A stretch of 64,000 nt of DNA from Streptomyces niger (GCF_000718305.1 NZ_JOFQ01000018.1:53816-117815), one strand, 5' to 3'; shown: positions 8,045 to 17,477, counted from the first letter of the stretch. Program-made: numbers and translations. Notes: generated by a model not told the origin, from the letters alone.

Positions 8045-8240
8045 ACTGCCCGGTGCCATTCGGCGACAGATGAGGAAGTCCGGTGAGAATCCGGCGCGGT
8101 CCCGCCACTGTCACCGGGGAGCGCTCCTCCAGAGAAGCCACGGCCCGTCGCGAGCACGGGCTGGAAGGCCGGGGGAAGCGTCGATCCGGGAGCCAGGAGA
8201 CTCTCGTCGCCGGTCACGTCGAGCCAGGGCGCGGACCCTG
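8045..8240 (+). promoter_or_regulatory. Cobalamin (adenosylcobalamin) riboswitch
   Basis: The conserved core elements appear in order: GAGGAAGTCCGGTGAGAATC near 8072-8091, then CCGGCGCGGTCCCGCCACTG (8091-8110), GAGAAGCCACGG (8132-8143), and the B12-box type GGGAGCCAGGAGACTC (8188-8203). It ends about 110-150 bases before the cobD start. These riboswitches shut off expression when adenosylcobalamin binds, usually by hiding the ribosome site or by terminating transcription. The cobalamin biosynthesis operon downstream fits this. Outer limits are approximate because I did not fold the RNA. Confidence 0.93.
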
Positions 8241-8353
8241 AGTGAGGACACACGCCATGCCGGGCTCCGAGCCGAGACCCCAGCCCTCCGCCGTACGCCC
8301 GGCACACCGCCGCGTACGGCCGTCCGACCGAGGCACGGCGGGCTGATCCGATC

Positions 8354-9322
8354 ATGCGTGCCGAACACGCCACCTATGCGTGCGGCGCGGCCCTGGGCTT
8401 CCTCGGCGACCTGGCCGTGGGCGACCCCCGCCGCGGCCACCCGGTGGCCGCCTTCGGGCGGGCCGCCGCCGCCGTGGAGCGCGGGCTGTGGCGCGACCAC
8501 CGCGGATACGGCGCGGCGCACACCGCGCTGTGCGCCGGCGGTGCCGCCCTGGGCGCCGCCCTGCTCGCCCGTTCCGTACGCCGCTGCGCCCCCGCACGGG
8601 TGGCGCTGACCGCCGCCGCCACCTGGGCCGTACTGGGCGGCACCACGCTGGGCCGGGAGGCGCGCGCCCTCGGCAGCGCGCTGGAGGCCGGCGACCTGGA
8701 TGTGGCGCGCGAGCTCCTCCCCCACCTGTGCGGCCGCGACCCGCAGGCCCTGGACGGGCAGCAGATGGCGCGCGCCGTCGTGGAGTCCGTCGCCGAGAAC
8801 ACCTCCGACGCGGTCGTGGGCGCACTGGTCTGGGGCGCCGTCGGCGGCGTACCGGGCCTGGTCGCCTTCCGCGCGGTGAACACGCTGGACGCGATGGTGG
8901 GCCACAAGTCCGACCGCTACCGCCGCTACGGCTGGGCCTCCGCCCGGCTGGACGACGTGGCGGGCTGGCCCGGAGCGCGGCTGACCGCGCTGCTGGCCAC
9001 CGTCGCCGGGCCCGATCCGCGCGGCGCGTGGCGCGCCTGGCGGGCCGACGGCGGGCGCCACCCCAGCCCCAACGCGGGCCCCGTGGAGGCGTCGTTCGCC
9101 GGGGCGCTCGGCGTACGGCTGGGCGGCACGCTGGCGTACGCGGGGCGGGTCGAGCACCGCCCGGTGCTCAACGACGGCGGCCGCACCGTCGAAGGCGCGG
9201 ACATCGCGCGCGCGGTGCGCCTCTCGCGCCGGGTGAGCGCACTGGCGCTGGCGACGACGGTCGGAGCGCGGATCGCCGTGGGCGCGGTCCGTACGGCCCG
9301 GAAGGCGAGGAGATCCCGGTGA
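8354..9322 (+). CDS. cobD: Adenosylcobinamide-phosphate synthase (CobD/CbiB)
   Basis: This 322-residue integral membrane protein belongs to the CobD/CbiB family, which attaches aminopropanol (or its phosphate) to adenosylcobyric acid. Family landmarks are [18 protein letters not shown] near the N-terminus, [20 protein letters not shown] (about 136-155), the [10 protein letters not shown] motif (about 176-185) and [19 protein letters not shown] (about 236-254). Several hydrophobic segments place it in the membrane. It is the first gene after the cobalamin riboswitch, and its stop overlaps the next start as GTGA, so it leads a coupled operon. Length is typical. No ribosome site is obvious before the ATG, which fits translation being controlled by the riboswitch. 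Confidence 0.93.
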   Translation: MRAEHATYACGAALGFLGDLAVGDPRRGHPVAAFGRAAAAVERGLWRDHRGYGAAHTALCAGGAALGAALLARSVRRCAPARVALTAAATWAVLGGTTLGREARALGSALEAGDLDVARELLPHLCGRDPQALDGQQMARAVVESVAENTSDAVVGALVWGAVGGVPGLVAFRAVNTLDAMVGHKSDRYRRYGWASARLDDVAGWPGARLTALLATVAGPDPRGAWRAWRADGGRHPSPNAGPVEASFAGALGVRLGGTLAYAGRVEHRPVLNDGGRTVEGADIARAVRLSRRVSALALATTVGARIAVGAVRTARKARRSR

Positions 9323-10848
9323 GCGGTACGGACAGGACTCTCGGCGGCGGCCTGCTGGTCGCGGGGACGACGTCGGACGCGGGCAAGAGCGTGGTGACGG
9401 CGGGCATCTGCCGCTGGCTGGCGCGCAAGGGCGTCAAGGTCGCGCCCTTCAAGGCGCAGAACATGTCGCTCAACTCGTACGTGACACGCGAGGGCGCGGA
9501 GATCGGGCGGGCCCAGGCCATGCAGGCCGCGGCGGCCCGGGTCGAGCCGACCGCGCTGATGAACCCGGTGCTGCTCAAGCCCGGCAGCGACCGCAGCAGC
9601 CAGGTCGTCCTGCTGGGCAAGCCGGTGGGCGAGCTGAGCGCGCGCGGCTACCACTCGGGGCGCCAGGAGCGGCTCCTCGGTACGGTCACCGACTGCCTGA
9701 CCGAGCTGCGGCGTACGCACGACGCGGTGATCTGCGAGGGTGCGGGCAGCCCGGCCGAGATCAACCTGCGCCGTACCGACATCGTGAACATGGGCCTCGC
9801 ACGCGCCGCGAACCTCCCCGTGGTCGTCGTCGGCGACATCGACCGCGGCGGCGTCTTCGCGTCCTTCTTCGGCACCACCGCGCTGCTCTCCGAGGCCGAC
9901 CAGGCGCACCTGGCGGGCTTCCTGGTGAACAAGTTCCGCGGCGACGTGACGCTGCTGGAGCCGGGCCTGGACATGCTCAAGAAGCTGAGCGGCCGGCCGA
10001 CGCTGGGCGTGCTGCCCTTCCGGCACGGGCTCGGCATCGACGAGGAGGACGGCCTGCGCGTCTCGCTGCGCGGCGCGGTCCGCGAGAGCGTGGTCGCGGC
10101 GCCGCACGGCGCCGACATCCTCCGCGTCGCCGTCGCCGCGGTCCCCCTGATGTCCAACTTCACCGACGTGGACGCGCTCGCCGCCGAACCGGGCGTCGTC
10201 GTCCGCTTCGTGGACCGCCCCGAGGAGCTGGCCGACGCCGACCTGGTCGTGCTGCCCGGCACCCGCGGCACCGTACGGGCCCTCCAGTGGCTGCGTGAGC
10301 GTGGCATCGCGGACGCGGTGGCCCGCCGGGCCGCCGAGGGCCGTCCGGTGCTGGGCATCTGCGGCGGCTTCCAGATGCTCGCCGAGCACATCGAGGACGA
10401 GGTGGAGTCGCGGGCCGGCGCGGTCGACGGGCTCGGCCTGCTGCCCGTACGGGTGCGGTTCGCCGCCGAGAAGACCCTCGCCAGGCCCGAGGGTGAGGCC
10501 CTGGGCGAGCCGGTGGCCGGGTACGAGATCCACCACGGCGTCGCCGACGTCCGGGCGGGCGACGAGCCCTTCCTGGACGGCTGCCGCGTCGGCTCCGTAT
10601 GGGGCACGCACTGGCACGGCTCCCTGGAGAGCGACGGCTTCCGGCGCGCTTTCCTGCGCCGGGTGGCCGCGGCCGCGGGGCGCGCGTTCGTGCCCGCGCC
10701 GGACACCTGCTTCGACGCGCTGCGCGAGGAACAGCTCGACGCGCTGGGCGACCTGATCGAGGAACACGCGGACACGGAGGCCCTGCTGCGCCTGATCGAG
10801 AACGGCGTCCCCGAGGGCCTGCCGTTCGTACCACCGGGGGCGCCGTGA
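9319..10848 (+). CDS. cobQ: Cobyric acid synthase (CobQ/CbiP)
   Basis: The 509-residue protein amidates four side chains (b, d, e, g) of adenosylcobyrinic acid a,c-diamide using glutamine and ATP. The N-terminal dethiobiotin-synthetase-like ATP site reads [11 protein letters not shown] (about 17-27) and continues with [11 protein letters not shown]. The C-terminal type 1 glutamine amidotransferase domain shows the nucleophile in [10 protein letters not shown] (about residue 347) and later histidines in YEIHHG and [13 protein letters not shown] 9319 overlaps the cobD stop by 4 bases, which fixes the start. Length and motifs are complete, so it should be active. Cytosolic. Confidence 0.95.
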   Translation: MSGTDRTLGGGLLVAGTTSDAGKSVVTAGICRWLARKGVKVAPFKAQNMSLNSYVTREGAEIGRAQAMQAAAARVEPTALMNPVLLKPGSDRSSQVVLLGKPVGELSARGYHSGRQERLLGTVTDCLTELRRTHDAVICEGAGSPAEINLRRTDIVNMGLARAANLPVVVVGDIDRGGVFASFFGTTALLSEADQAHLAGFLVNKFRGDVTLLEPGLDMLKKLSGRPTLGVLPFRHGLGIDEEDGLRVSLRGAVRESVVAAPHGADILRVAVAAVPLMSNFTDVDALAAEPGVVVRFVDRPEELADADLVVLPGTRGTVRALQWLRERGIADAVARRAAEGRPVLGICGGFQMLAEHIEDEVESRAGAVDGLGLLPVRVRFAAEKTLARPEGEALGEPVAGYEIHHGVADVRAGDEPFLDGCRVGSVWGTHWHGSLESDGFRRAFLRRVAAAAGRAFVPAPDTCFDALREEQLDALGDLIEEHADTEALLRLIENGVPEGLPFVPPGAP

Positions 10849-10915
10849 CCGACGACCGATTCCCGTACGCACACGCAGACGCAGACCCGAAGCCACTCGA
10901 AGGAGTGATCAGCAC

Positions 10916-13042
10916 GTGAGCACCCGGTACCCGTTCACCGCCGTCGTCGGCATGGACGACCTGCGGCTGGCGCTGCTGCTCAACGCCGTCAGCCCGGCGG
11001 TGGGCGGCGTCCTGGTACGCGGCGAGAAGGGCACCGCCAAGTCGACGGCGGTACGTGCCCTGGCCGCGCTGCTGCCCGACGTCCCGGTCGTTCCCGGCTG
11101 CCGCTTCAGCTGCGACCCCGCGGCCCCGGACCCGCAGTGCCCCGACGGGCCGCACGGGGCGGGGCCCACGGAACACCGTGACGCCCGCATGGTCGAGCTG
11201 CCCGTGGGCGCCTCGGAGGACCGCCTCGTGGGCGCCCTCGACATCGAGCGGGCGCTGTCCGAGGGGGTCAAGGCGTTCGAGCCGGGCCTGCTCGCCGACG
11301 CGCACCGCGGCATCCTCTACGTCGACGAGGTCAACCTGCTCCACGACCACCTGATCGACCTCCTCCTGGACGCCGCCGCCATGGGATCCTCCTACGTGGA
11401 GCGCGAGGGCGTCTCCGTGCGGCACGCGGCGCGCTTCCTGCTGGTCGGCACGATGAACCCCGAAGAGGGCGAGCTCCGGCCGCAGTTGCTGGACCGCTTC
11501 GGGCTGACCGTGGAGGTCGCCGCCTCCCGCGAGCCCGACCAGCGGGTCGAGGTCGTCCGGCGGCGGCTCGCGTACGACGCCGACCCGGCCGGCTTCGCGG
11601 CGCGCTGGGCCGACGAGGAGGAGGCGCTGCGGCAGCGGATCGCCACGGCCCGCGCGCTGCTCCCGGACGTCGTGCTCGGCGACGCGGCGCTCCGCCAGAT
11701 CTCCGCGACCTGCGCGGCGTTCGAGGTGGACGGCATGCGCGCGGACATCGTGATGGCGCGTACCGCGACGGCGCTGGCCGCCTGGGCGGGCCGGGCCGAG
11801 GTGGCCGAGGAGGACGTGCGGCAGGCCGCGCTGCTCGCGCTGCCGCACCGGCGCCGCCGCAACCCCTTCGACGCCCCCGGCCTCGACGAGGACAAGCTCG
11901 ACCGGACGCTGGAGGAGTACGGCCCCCAGGAGGACGCCCAGGACCCCCAGGACTCGCCGGACGACGAGCCGGACCCCGAGCCGGAGGGCCCGGACGACGG
12001 CCCCGACGGTGGCGGCCCGGACGGTGGCGGCGGGCTGCCGCCGCAGGACGGTCCGGACGACGCGCCGCAGCCGTCCGGCGCGGACGCGGGCCCCGAGCAG
12101 CCCTCCGTACCGGACCAGCGCTCGGACAGCGCTCCGGAACAGCAGCCCGCCCAGCCCGGGAACCCCGGGAACGACGCCGCCGAGGGCGGCACCGCGCCCG
12201 AGAAGGCCGCGGTCGGTGCCGCCGAGCCGTTCAAGACCAAGCGGTTCGACGTGCCGGGGCTCGGCGAGGGCGCCGACGGCCGCCGTTCGCGGGCCCGTAC
12301 CGCGCACGGCCGTACCACCGGCTCGCGTCGCCCCCAGGGTGCGCTGGGCAAGCTGCACCTGGCCGCGACCGTGCAGGCCGCGGCGCCGCACCAGAAGGTG
12401 CGCGGGCGCAGCGGCCGTGGGCTCGTCGTCCGCCGGGACGACCTGCGCGAGGCCGTACGGGAGGGCCGCGAGGGCAATTTGGTGCTGTTCGTCGTGGACG
12501 CGTCCGGTTCGATGGCCGCGCGGAAGCGGATGACCGCGGTCAAGGGCGCGGTGCTGTCGCTGCTGATGGACGCGTACCAGCGGCGCGACAAGGTCGGCAT
12601 GATCACCTTCCGGGGCGCGGACGCCGCGCTCGCGCTGCCGCCCACCTCCTCCGTCGAGGCGGGCGCGGCCCGGCTGGAGCAGCTGCCGACCGGCGGCCGG
12701 ACGCCGTTGGCCGCGGGCCTGCTGAAGGCCCATGAGGTGCTGCGCGTGGAGCGGTTGCGGGACGCCTCGCGTCGCCCGCTGGTCGTGGTCGTCACGGACG
12801 GCCGGGCGACCGGCGGCGTGGAGCCGCGCCCGCGTGCTTCGAAGGCGGCGCAGCTGCTGGCCTCCGAGGGCGTCGCCTCGGTGGTCGTGGACTGCGAGAC
12901 GGGCCCGGTCCGCCTCGGGCTGGCCGGGGAGCTGGCCCGCGATCTGCAGGGCACCGCCGTCACCCTCGACGAGCTGCGCGCGGACAGCGTCTCCGCGCTC
13001 GTACGAAACGTCACCGACACCACCCACCGGAGGGCCGCCTGA
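10916..13042 (+). CDS. Cobaltochelatase subunit, BchI/ChlD-like AAA+ and VWA fusion
   Basis: The 708-residue protein combines an AAA+ ATPase domain (Walker A GEKGTAKST at about 36-44, Walker B ILYVDEVNLL near 130-139), a long acidic Pro/Asp/Gly-rich linker (about 330-450), and a C-terminal VWA domain with the metal site FVVDASGSMA (about 523-532). This is the I-plus-D architecture of magnesium/cobalt chelatase helper subunits; in a cobalamin operon cobalt insertion is the likely job, together with a CobN subunit that is not in this window. The GTG start at 10916 has a good AAGGAG site. Its stop overlaps the cobO ATG by one base. Confusion with magnesium chelatase is possible by homology, but context favours cobalt. 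Confidence 0.9.
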   Translation: MSTRYPFTAVVGMDDLRLALLLNAVSPAVGGVLVRGEKGTAKSTAVRALAALLPDVPVVPGCRFSCDPAAPDPQCPDGPHGAGPTEHRDARMVELPVGASEDRLVGALDIERALSEGVKAFEPGLLADAHRGILYVDEVNLLHDHLIDLLLDAAAMGSSYVEREGVSVRHAARFLLVGTMNPEEGELRPQLLDRFGLTVEVAASREPDQRVEVVRRRLAYDADPAGFAARWADEEEALRQRIATARALLPDVVLGDAALRQISATCAAFEVDGMRADIVMARTATALAAWAGRAEVAEEDVRQAALLALPHRRRRNPFDAPGLDEDKLDRTLEEYGPQEDAQDPQDSPDDEPDPEPEGPDDGPDGGGPDGGGGLPPQDGPDDAPQPSGADAGPEQPSVPDQRSDSAPEQQPAQPGNPGNDAAEGGTAPEKAAVGAAEPFKTKRFDVPGLGEGADGRRSRARTAHGRTTGSRRPQGALGKLHLAATVQAAAPHQKVRGRSGRGLVVRRDDLREAVREGREGNLVLFVVDASGSMAARKRMTAVKGAVLSLLMDAYQRRDKVGMITFRGADAALALPPTSSVEAGAARLEQLPTGGRTPLAAGLLKAHEVLRVERLRDASRRPLVVVVTDGRATGGVEPRPRASKAAQLLASEGVASVVVDCETGPVRLGLAGELARDLQGTAVTLDELRADSVSALVRNVTDTTHRRAA

Positions 13043-13638
13043 TGCCGCAGGGACAGCCGACCGTCGTACCGAACGACGGCCTCACCACCCGTCAGCGCCG
13101 CAACCGCCCGCTCGTCTTCGTCCACACCGGCACCGGCAAGGGCAAGTCCACCGCCGCGTTCGGGCTGGCGCTGCGGGCGTGGAACCAGGGCTGGCCGGTC
13201 GGGGTGTTCCAGTTCGTGAAGTCCGCCAAGTGGAAGGTCGGCGAGGAGCGTGCGCTGCGCGTCCTGGGCGAGACCGGCGAGGGCGGCACGGTGGCCTGGC
13301 ACAAGATGGGTGAGGGCTGGTCGTGGGTCCAGCGCGACATCGAGTCCAGCGAGGAGGCGGCCCGCGAGGGCTGGGAGCAGGTCAAGCGGGACCTGGCGGC
13401 GGAGTCGTACAAGCTGTACGTGCTGGACGAGTTCGCGTACCCGATGCACTGGGGCTGGATCGACACCGCGGAGGTGATCGAGGTGCTGCGGAACCGTCCC
13501 GGCACCCAGCACGTGGTGATCACGGGCCGTAACGCGCCGCAGGAGCTCCAGGACTTCGCCGACCTGGTCACCGACATGACCAAGGTCAAGCACCCGATGG
13601 ACGCGGGTCAGAAGGGCCAGCGGGGCATCGAGTGGTGA
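13042..13638 (+). CDS. cobO: Corrinoid adenosyltransferase (CobO/CobA type)
   Basis: This 198-residue ATP:corrinoid adenosyltransferase puts the 5'-deoxyadenosyl group onto reduced cobalt. The phosphate loop HTGTGKGKST lies at about residues 28-37, and the family blocks GVFQFVKSAKWKVGEE, YVLDEFAYPMHWGW and VITGRNAPQEL follow. Size and motifs are typical of the CobA/CobO family rather than PduO. The ATG at 13042 shares one base with the preceding stop, so it is translationally coupled to the chelatase subunit. Cytosolic. Confidence 0.95.
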   Translation: MPQGQPTVVPNDGLTTRQRRNRPLVFVHTGTGKGKSTAAFGLALRAWNQGWPVGVFQFVKSAKWKVGEERALRVLGETGEGGTVAWHKMGEGWSWVQRDIESSEEAAREGWEQVKRDLAAESYKLYVLDEFAYPMHWGWIDTAEVIEVLRNRPGTQHVVITGRNAPQELQDFADLVTDMTKVKHPMDAGQKGQRGIEW

Positions 13639-13669
13639 CGACCGCAGCGATGACCGAAGTGATGATCCA

Positions 13670-15034
13670 GTGGTGAACGTTCCGCGCCTGGTGATCGCCG
13701 CGCCCTCCTCGGGCAGCGGCAAGACCACCGTCGCCACCGGCCTGATGGCGGCGTTCCGCGAGGCGGGCCTCGCGGTGTCGCCGCACAAGGTCGGCCCCGA
13801 CTACATCGACCCGGGCTACCACGCGCTCGCGACCGGGCGTCCGGGCCGCAATCTCGACGCGTACCTGTGCGGTCCGGAGCGGATCGAGCCGCTGTTCCTG
13901 CACGGTGCGGCGGGTGCGGACCTGGCGCTCGTCGAGGGCGTCATGGGCATGTTCGACGGTGCCTCGGGGATGGGCGAGCTGGGCTCGACGGCGCAGGTGG
14001 CGAAGTTGCTGCGGGCGCCGGTCGTGCTGGTCGTGGACGCGTCCTCGCAGTCCCGCTCGGTGGCCGCGCTGGTGCACGGCTTCGCGTCCTGGGACCCGGA
14101 GGTGCGGCTGGCCGGGGTGATCCTCAACAAGGTCGGCTCCGACCGGCACGAGGCGCTGCTGCGCGAGGCGCTGGGCGGCGCGGGCGTACCGGTGCTGGGC
14201 TGTCTGCGGCGCGCGCCGCGGATGAACACCCCGGCCCGGCACCTGGGTCTGGTCCCGGTCGCGGAGCGGGCTCCGGAGGCGGTGGACTCGGTGGCGGCGC
14301 TCGCGGAGCAGATCCGTACCGGCTGCGACCTTCAGGGGCTGCTGGCGCTGGCGCACAGCGCGCCGGAGCTGTCCGGCCCGGCGTGGGAGCCGCAGGCCCC
14401 GGAAGCGCCCGCCGCGGGCCGACCGGTGATCGCGGTGGCGGGCGGCGCCGCCTTCACGTTCTCCTACGCCGAGCACGCCGAGCTGCTGACGGCGGCCGGC
14501 GCCGAGGTGGTCACCTTCGACCCGTTGCGGGACGAGAAGCTGCCGGCGGGCACCGCGGGGCTGGTGATCGGCGGCGGCTTCCCCGAGGTGTACGCGCCGG
14601 AGCTGTCGGCGAACGAGCCGCTGCGCGCGGAGGTCGCCCGGCTGGCCGCTGCGGGTGCCCCGGTCGCCGCGGAGTGCGCGGGTCTGCTGTACCTGTCCCG
14701 GTCACTGGACGGGAAGCCGATGTGCGGGGTGCTGCCGGCGGACGGGCGGATGTCGGAGCGGCTGACGCTGGGCTACCGGGAGGCGGTGGCGGTCGGCGAC
14801 AGCGCGCTGGCGGCGGCCGGGACGCGGGTGCGCGGCCACGAGTTCCACCGCACGGTCCTGGAGCCGGGCACGGGCGACAGCCCGGCGTGGGGGTTCGTGC
14901 GCCCCGAGCGGCGTACCGAGGGCTTCGTGCGGGACGGGGTGCACGCCTCGTACCTGCATGTGCACTGGGCCGCCGAGCCGTCGCTGGCGCACCGCCTGGC
15001 GGCGCGCGCCGCGGCATGGGCGGCGAGCGCCTGA
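13670..15034 (+). CDS. cobB: Cobyrinic/hydrogenobyrinic acid a,c-diamide synthase (CobB/CbiA)
   Basis: The 454-residue product amidates the a and c acetate groups of the corrin ring using glutamine and ATP. The N-terminal ATP site APSSGSGKTTVA is at about residues 11-22, followed by HKVGPDYIDPGYH and LVEGVMGMFDG. The C-terminal glutamine amidotransferase part shows GGGFPEVYAPEL and the Cys in AAECAGLLYL (about 335), with the closing His in HASYLHVHW (about 426). Two GTG codons (13670 and 13673) are adjacent and either could start; I use the first. It is 31 bases after cobO and closes the plus-strand block before an opposite-strand transporter. Confidence 0.94.
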   Translation: MVNVPRLVIAAPSSGSGKTTVATGLMAAFREAGLAVSPHKVGPDYIDPGYHALATGRPGRNLDAYLCGPERIEPLFLHGAAGADLALVEGVMGMFDGASGMGELGSTAQVAKLLRAPVVLVVDASSQSRSVAALVHGFASWDPEVRLAGVILNKVGSDRHEALLREALGGAGVPVLGCLRRAPRMNTPARHLGLVPVAERAPEAVDSVAALAEQIRTGCDLQGLLALAHSAPELSGPAWEPQAPEAPAAGRPVIAVAGGAAFTFSYAEHAELLTAAGAEVVTFDPLRDEKLPAGTAGLVIGGGFPEVYAPELSANEPLRAEVARLAAAGAPVAAECAGLLYLSRSLDGKPMCGVLPADGRMSERLTLGYREAVAVGDSALAAAGTRVRGHEFHRTVLEPGTGDSPAWGFVRPERRTEGFVRDGVHASYLHVHWAAEPSLAHRLAARAAAWAASA

Positions 15035-15063
15035 TGACCGCCGCGGCGTCCGGCTGCCGGGCC

Positions 15064-15789
15064 TCAGCCCGATACGCCGACCACCAGCCACATGAAGCCC
15101 ACGCCCGCGACCGTGCAGGCCAGCGTCGACAGGGCCGGGTGGTCGTGGTGGGCCTCGGGCAGGATGTCGGAGGTCGCGAGGTAGAGCAGGACGCCGCCGA
15201 AGAAACCGAGGTAGAACCCGAGGGGTTGCTCCGGCAGGGTGACCAGGAGCGTGGCCGCCGCGCCCACGAGGGGGGCCAGCGCGTCCGCGGAGAGCAGCAG
15301 CAGCGCCTTGCGCCGGGCGTTCCCGTAGAGGCTGGCGATGGTGTACGTGTTGAAGCCGTCGGCGAAGTCGTGGGCGATCACGGCGAGTGCCACGGCCACC
15401 GCCATGTCGCTGCCCACCTGGTAGGCCGCGCCGATCGCGAAGCCGTCCATCAGGCTGTGCACGACCATCGCGGCGGCGGCCGTCAGCCCTACCTGCGGGA
15501 CGCGTTCCTCCGGGTCCATGCCGTGCGCGGCTTTCCGTACGGCCAGCAGGCGTTCGGCGGCGTGCGCGGCGAGGAAGCCGAGCACGAAGCAGAGCAGCGC
15601 GGCGGGCACCCCGAGGAGCTGCACACCGGCCGCCTCCAGGGCCTCCGGCAGCAGGTCGAGGCCGACGACGCCGAGCATCAGGCCGCCGGCGAGGCCGAGG
15701 ACGAGGTGGCGGCGGTCGGTGACCCGGTGGGCGACCCAGCCCCCGATGAGGGTCATCAGGAACGCGCCGACCGCGATGACCACAGGCAC
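15064..15789 (-). CDS. ZIP-family divalent metal transporter
   Basis: This 241-residue integral membrane protein has about eight hydrophobic segments and the two metal-binding helix motifs of ZIP transporters, HSLMDGFAIG (about 111-120) and HDFADGFNT (about 140-148). ZIP proteins bring zinc, iron, manganese or cobalt into the cytosol. It is placed between cobB and the CbiG-like gene but on the opposite strand, so it is not in the operon. Location suggests cobalt supply for corrin synthesis; the metal cannot be read from the sequence. A His-rich loop, usual in some zinc carriers, is minimal here (EAHHDH near the C-terminus). Confidence 0.85.
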   Translation of the reverse strand: MPVVIAVGAFLMTLIGGWVAHRVTDRRHLVLGLAGGLMLGVVGLDLLPEALEAAGVQLLGVPAALLCFVLGFLAAHAAERLLAVRKAAHGMDPEERVPQVGLTAAAAMVVHSLMDGFAIGAAYQVGSDMAVAVALAVIAHDFADGFNTYTIASLYGNARRKALLLLSADALAPLVGAAATLLVTLPEQPLGFYLGFFGGVLLYLATSDILPEAHHDHPALSTLACTVAGVGFMWLVVGVSG

Positions 15790-15908
15790 TGTGCCGCCCC
15801 TCTCGCCGACGGTTGCGGACCGGTACCGCTGCCGGTACCCGTGTCACCTGCTTACTGATCCCCGGCCGGTCCCGCATGTCCGGCTCCCTCCCCCTGAAAG
15901 GACCCGCC

Positions 15909-16391
15909 GTGCCTGCTGAGCGTGGTGTGCACGGGCCGCGGCGGGACCTGGTGGTGGGGGTCGGCGCACGGCCCGGAATACCGGCGGAGGAGCTGACGGC
16001 GCTGGTCAGGGCCGTACTCGCGGAGTCCGCGCTGCCGCTCGCCGCGGTGGGCGCGCTGGCCACCGTGGACGCCAGGGCCCGGGAGCCGGGGCTGCGGGCC
16101 GCCGCTGCACTGCTTGGGGTGGAGCTGCTGGCGTACCCGCCCGCCCTGCTGGCCACCGTGCCGGTGCCGCATCCCTCGGGCACGGTGCTGGCCGCCACCG
16201 GGACGCCCTCCGTCGCCGAGGCCGCCGCGCTGGCCGCGGCCGGCCCCGACGGCACACTGGCCGTCCCGAAGCGGACCGCCGCGCCCGCGGGCGGCGGCAC
16301 GGCCCGGGCCACCTGTGCGGTCGCCCGCCGCGCCGCGCCCCACGACAGCGGCACGCAAAAGACCGTACGCACGCACGAGGAGATGCCGTGA
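15909..16391 (+). CDS. Cobalamin biosynthesis protein CbiG, C-terminal-domain type (CobE-like)
   Basis: The 160-residue protein carries the CbiG C-terminal/CobE fold pattern: LVVGVGARPGIPAEELTALV at the start, then AVGALATVDARAREPGL, a strand with LLAYPPALLATVPVPHPS, and GTPSVAEAAALAAAG. In aerobic-type pathways stand-alone CobE accompanies ring contraction or methylation steps; its exact reaction is uncertain. I placed the start at GTG 15909, which has GAAAGGA seven bases upstream; an ATG at 15876 is an alternative. Its stop overlaps the next GTG by 4 bases. The family N-terminal domain is absent. Confidence 0.8.
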   Translation: MPAERGVHGPRRDLVVGVGARPGIPAEELTALVRAVLAESALPLAAVGALATVDARAREPGLRAAAALLGVELLAYPPALLATVPVPHPSGTVLAATGTPSVAEAAALAAAGPDGTLAVPKRTAAPAGGGTARATCAVARRAAPHDSGTQKTVRTHEEMP

Positions 16392-17425
16392 CCCCCCTGC
16401 CCGACCTTCGCCACCACGGGGACGCCGAGGTACGCGGCGCCGCGGCCGGCCTGACCGACCTGGCCGTCAACGTCCGTACGGGCACCCCGCCGGCCTGGCT
16501 CAAGGCCCGGATCGCCGCGTCGCTGGACGGGCTGGCCGCGTACCCGGACGGCACGGCGGCGCGCGCAGCGGTCGCGGCGCGGCACGGGCTGCCGGTGTCC
16601 CGGGTGCTGCTGACGGCCGGCGCCGCCGAGGCGTTCGTGCTGCTCGCGCGGGCCGTGGGCGCCGCGCGGCCGGTCGTGGTGCATCCCCAGTTCACCGAGC
16701 CGGAGGCGGCCCTGCGGGACGCCGGGCACGAGGTGCAGCGCGTGCTGCTGCCCGAGGGGGACGGCTTCCGGCTGACTCCGGAGGCGGTACCGGACGACGC
16801 GGACCTGGTGGTGCTCGGCAACCCGACCAACCCCACGTCCGTGCTGCACCCCGCCGAGGCCGTGGCGGCGCTGGCGCGGCCGGGCCGCACGCTGGTGGTC
16901 GACGAGGCGTTCATGGACGCGGTGCCGGGCGAGGCGGAGTCGCTGGCCTCCCGTACGGACCTGCCGGGCCTGGTGGTGCTGCGCAGCCTGACCAAGACCT
17001 GGGGGCTGGCCGGGCTGCGGGTCGGTTACGTGCTGGCCGAGCCGGAGGTCGTCGCCGCGCTGGAGCGGGCCCAGCCCCTGTGGCCGGTCTCCTCGCCCGC
17101 GCTCACCGCCGCTGAGGCGTGCTGCGGGCCGGAGGCGCTCGCGGAGGCCGAGGCGGCGGCCGCGGACATCGCCGCCGACCGCGCGTACCTGATCGCGCGG
17201 CTGGCCGAGTTCCCGGCCGTCACCGTGGCGGAGCCGGCCGCCGGGCCGTTCGTACTGATCCGGCTGCCGGACGCGGCAGGCGTACGGGAGCGGCTGCGGC
17301 AGCTGGGCTTCGCGGCCCGGCGCGGCGACACGTTCCCCGGCCTCGGGACCGACTGGCTGCGGCTGGCGGTGCGGGACCGGGACACCACCGACCGGTTCGT
17401 GACAGCCCTGGCGAAGGCGGTCTGA
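16388..17425 (+). CDS. cobC: PLP-dependent threonine-phosphate decarboxylase-like aminotransferase (CobC)
   Basis: The 345-residue protein is a fold-type I PLP enzyme close to histidinol-phosphate aminotransferase. In cobalamin operons this family acts as CobC/CobD-type L-threonine-O-3-phosphate decarboxylase, making the aminopropanol-phosphate arm. Motifs are GNPTNPTSVL (about 143-152), LVVDEAFMDAVPGE (about 171-184) and the PLP lysine in RSLTKTWGLAGLR (about 202). GTG 16388 overlaps the CbiG-like stop as GTGA, giving coupling. Substrate assignment comes from context, since the fold alone cannot separate it from HisC. The 3' end has been copied into a tandem repeat just downstream. Confidence 0.88.
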   Translation: MTPLPDLRHHGDAEVRGAAAGLTDLAVNVRTGTPPAWLKARIAASLDGLAAYPDGTAARAAVAARHGLPVSRVLLTAGAAEAFVLLARAVGAARPVVVHPQFTEPEAALRDAGHEVQRVLLPEGDGFRLTPEAVPDDADLVVLGNPTNPTSVLHPAEAVAALARPGRTLVVDEAFMDAVPGEAESLASRTDLPGLVVLRSLTKTWGLAGLRVGYVLAEPEVVAALERAQPLWPVSSPALTAAEACCGPEALAEAEAAAADIAADRAYLIARLAEFPAVTVAEPAAGPFVLIRLPDAAGVRERLRQLGFAARRGDTFPGLGTDWLRLAVRDRDTTDRFVTALAKAV

Positions 17426-17477
17426 GCGCCGACCGAAGGCGGTCCGAGGGCCGATCGAAGGCGGTCCGAGGGCTGTC
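17412..17477. repeat. Three 22-bp tandem copies from the cobC 3' end
   Basis: Three adjacent 22-base copies beginning CGAAGGCGGTC start at 17412, 17434 and 17456. The first includes the cobC stop codon. Copies two and three differ from the first by few bases. The pattern indicates local slippage duplication of the gene end; no coding effect because it falls at and after the stop. Confidence 0.85.

Noticed and set aside
10160..13027. A 955-codon open frame on the strand opposite cobQ and the chelatase gene
   Set aside because: It is an antisense shadow of GC-rich coding DNA: low-complexity Arg/Ala/Gly/Pro composition, no domain, and it spans two certain genes.
17412..17477. The three 22-bp repeats as a CRISPR array
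   Set aside because: Copies are directly adjacent with no spacers and derive from the cobC 3' end.
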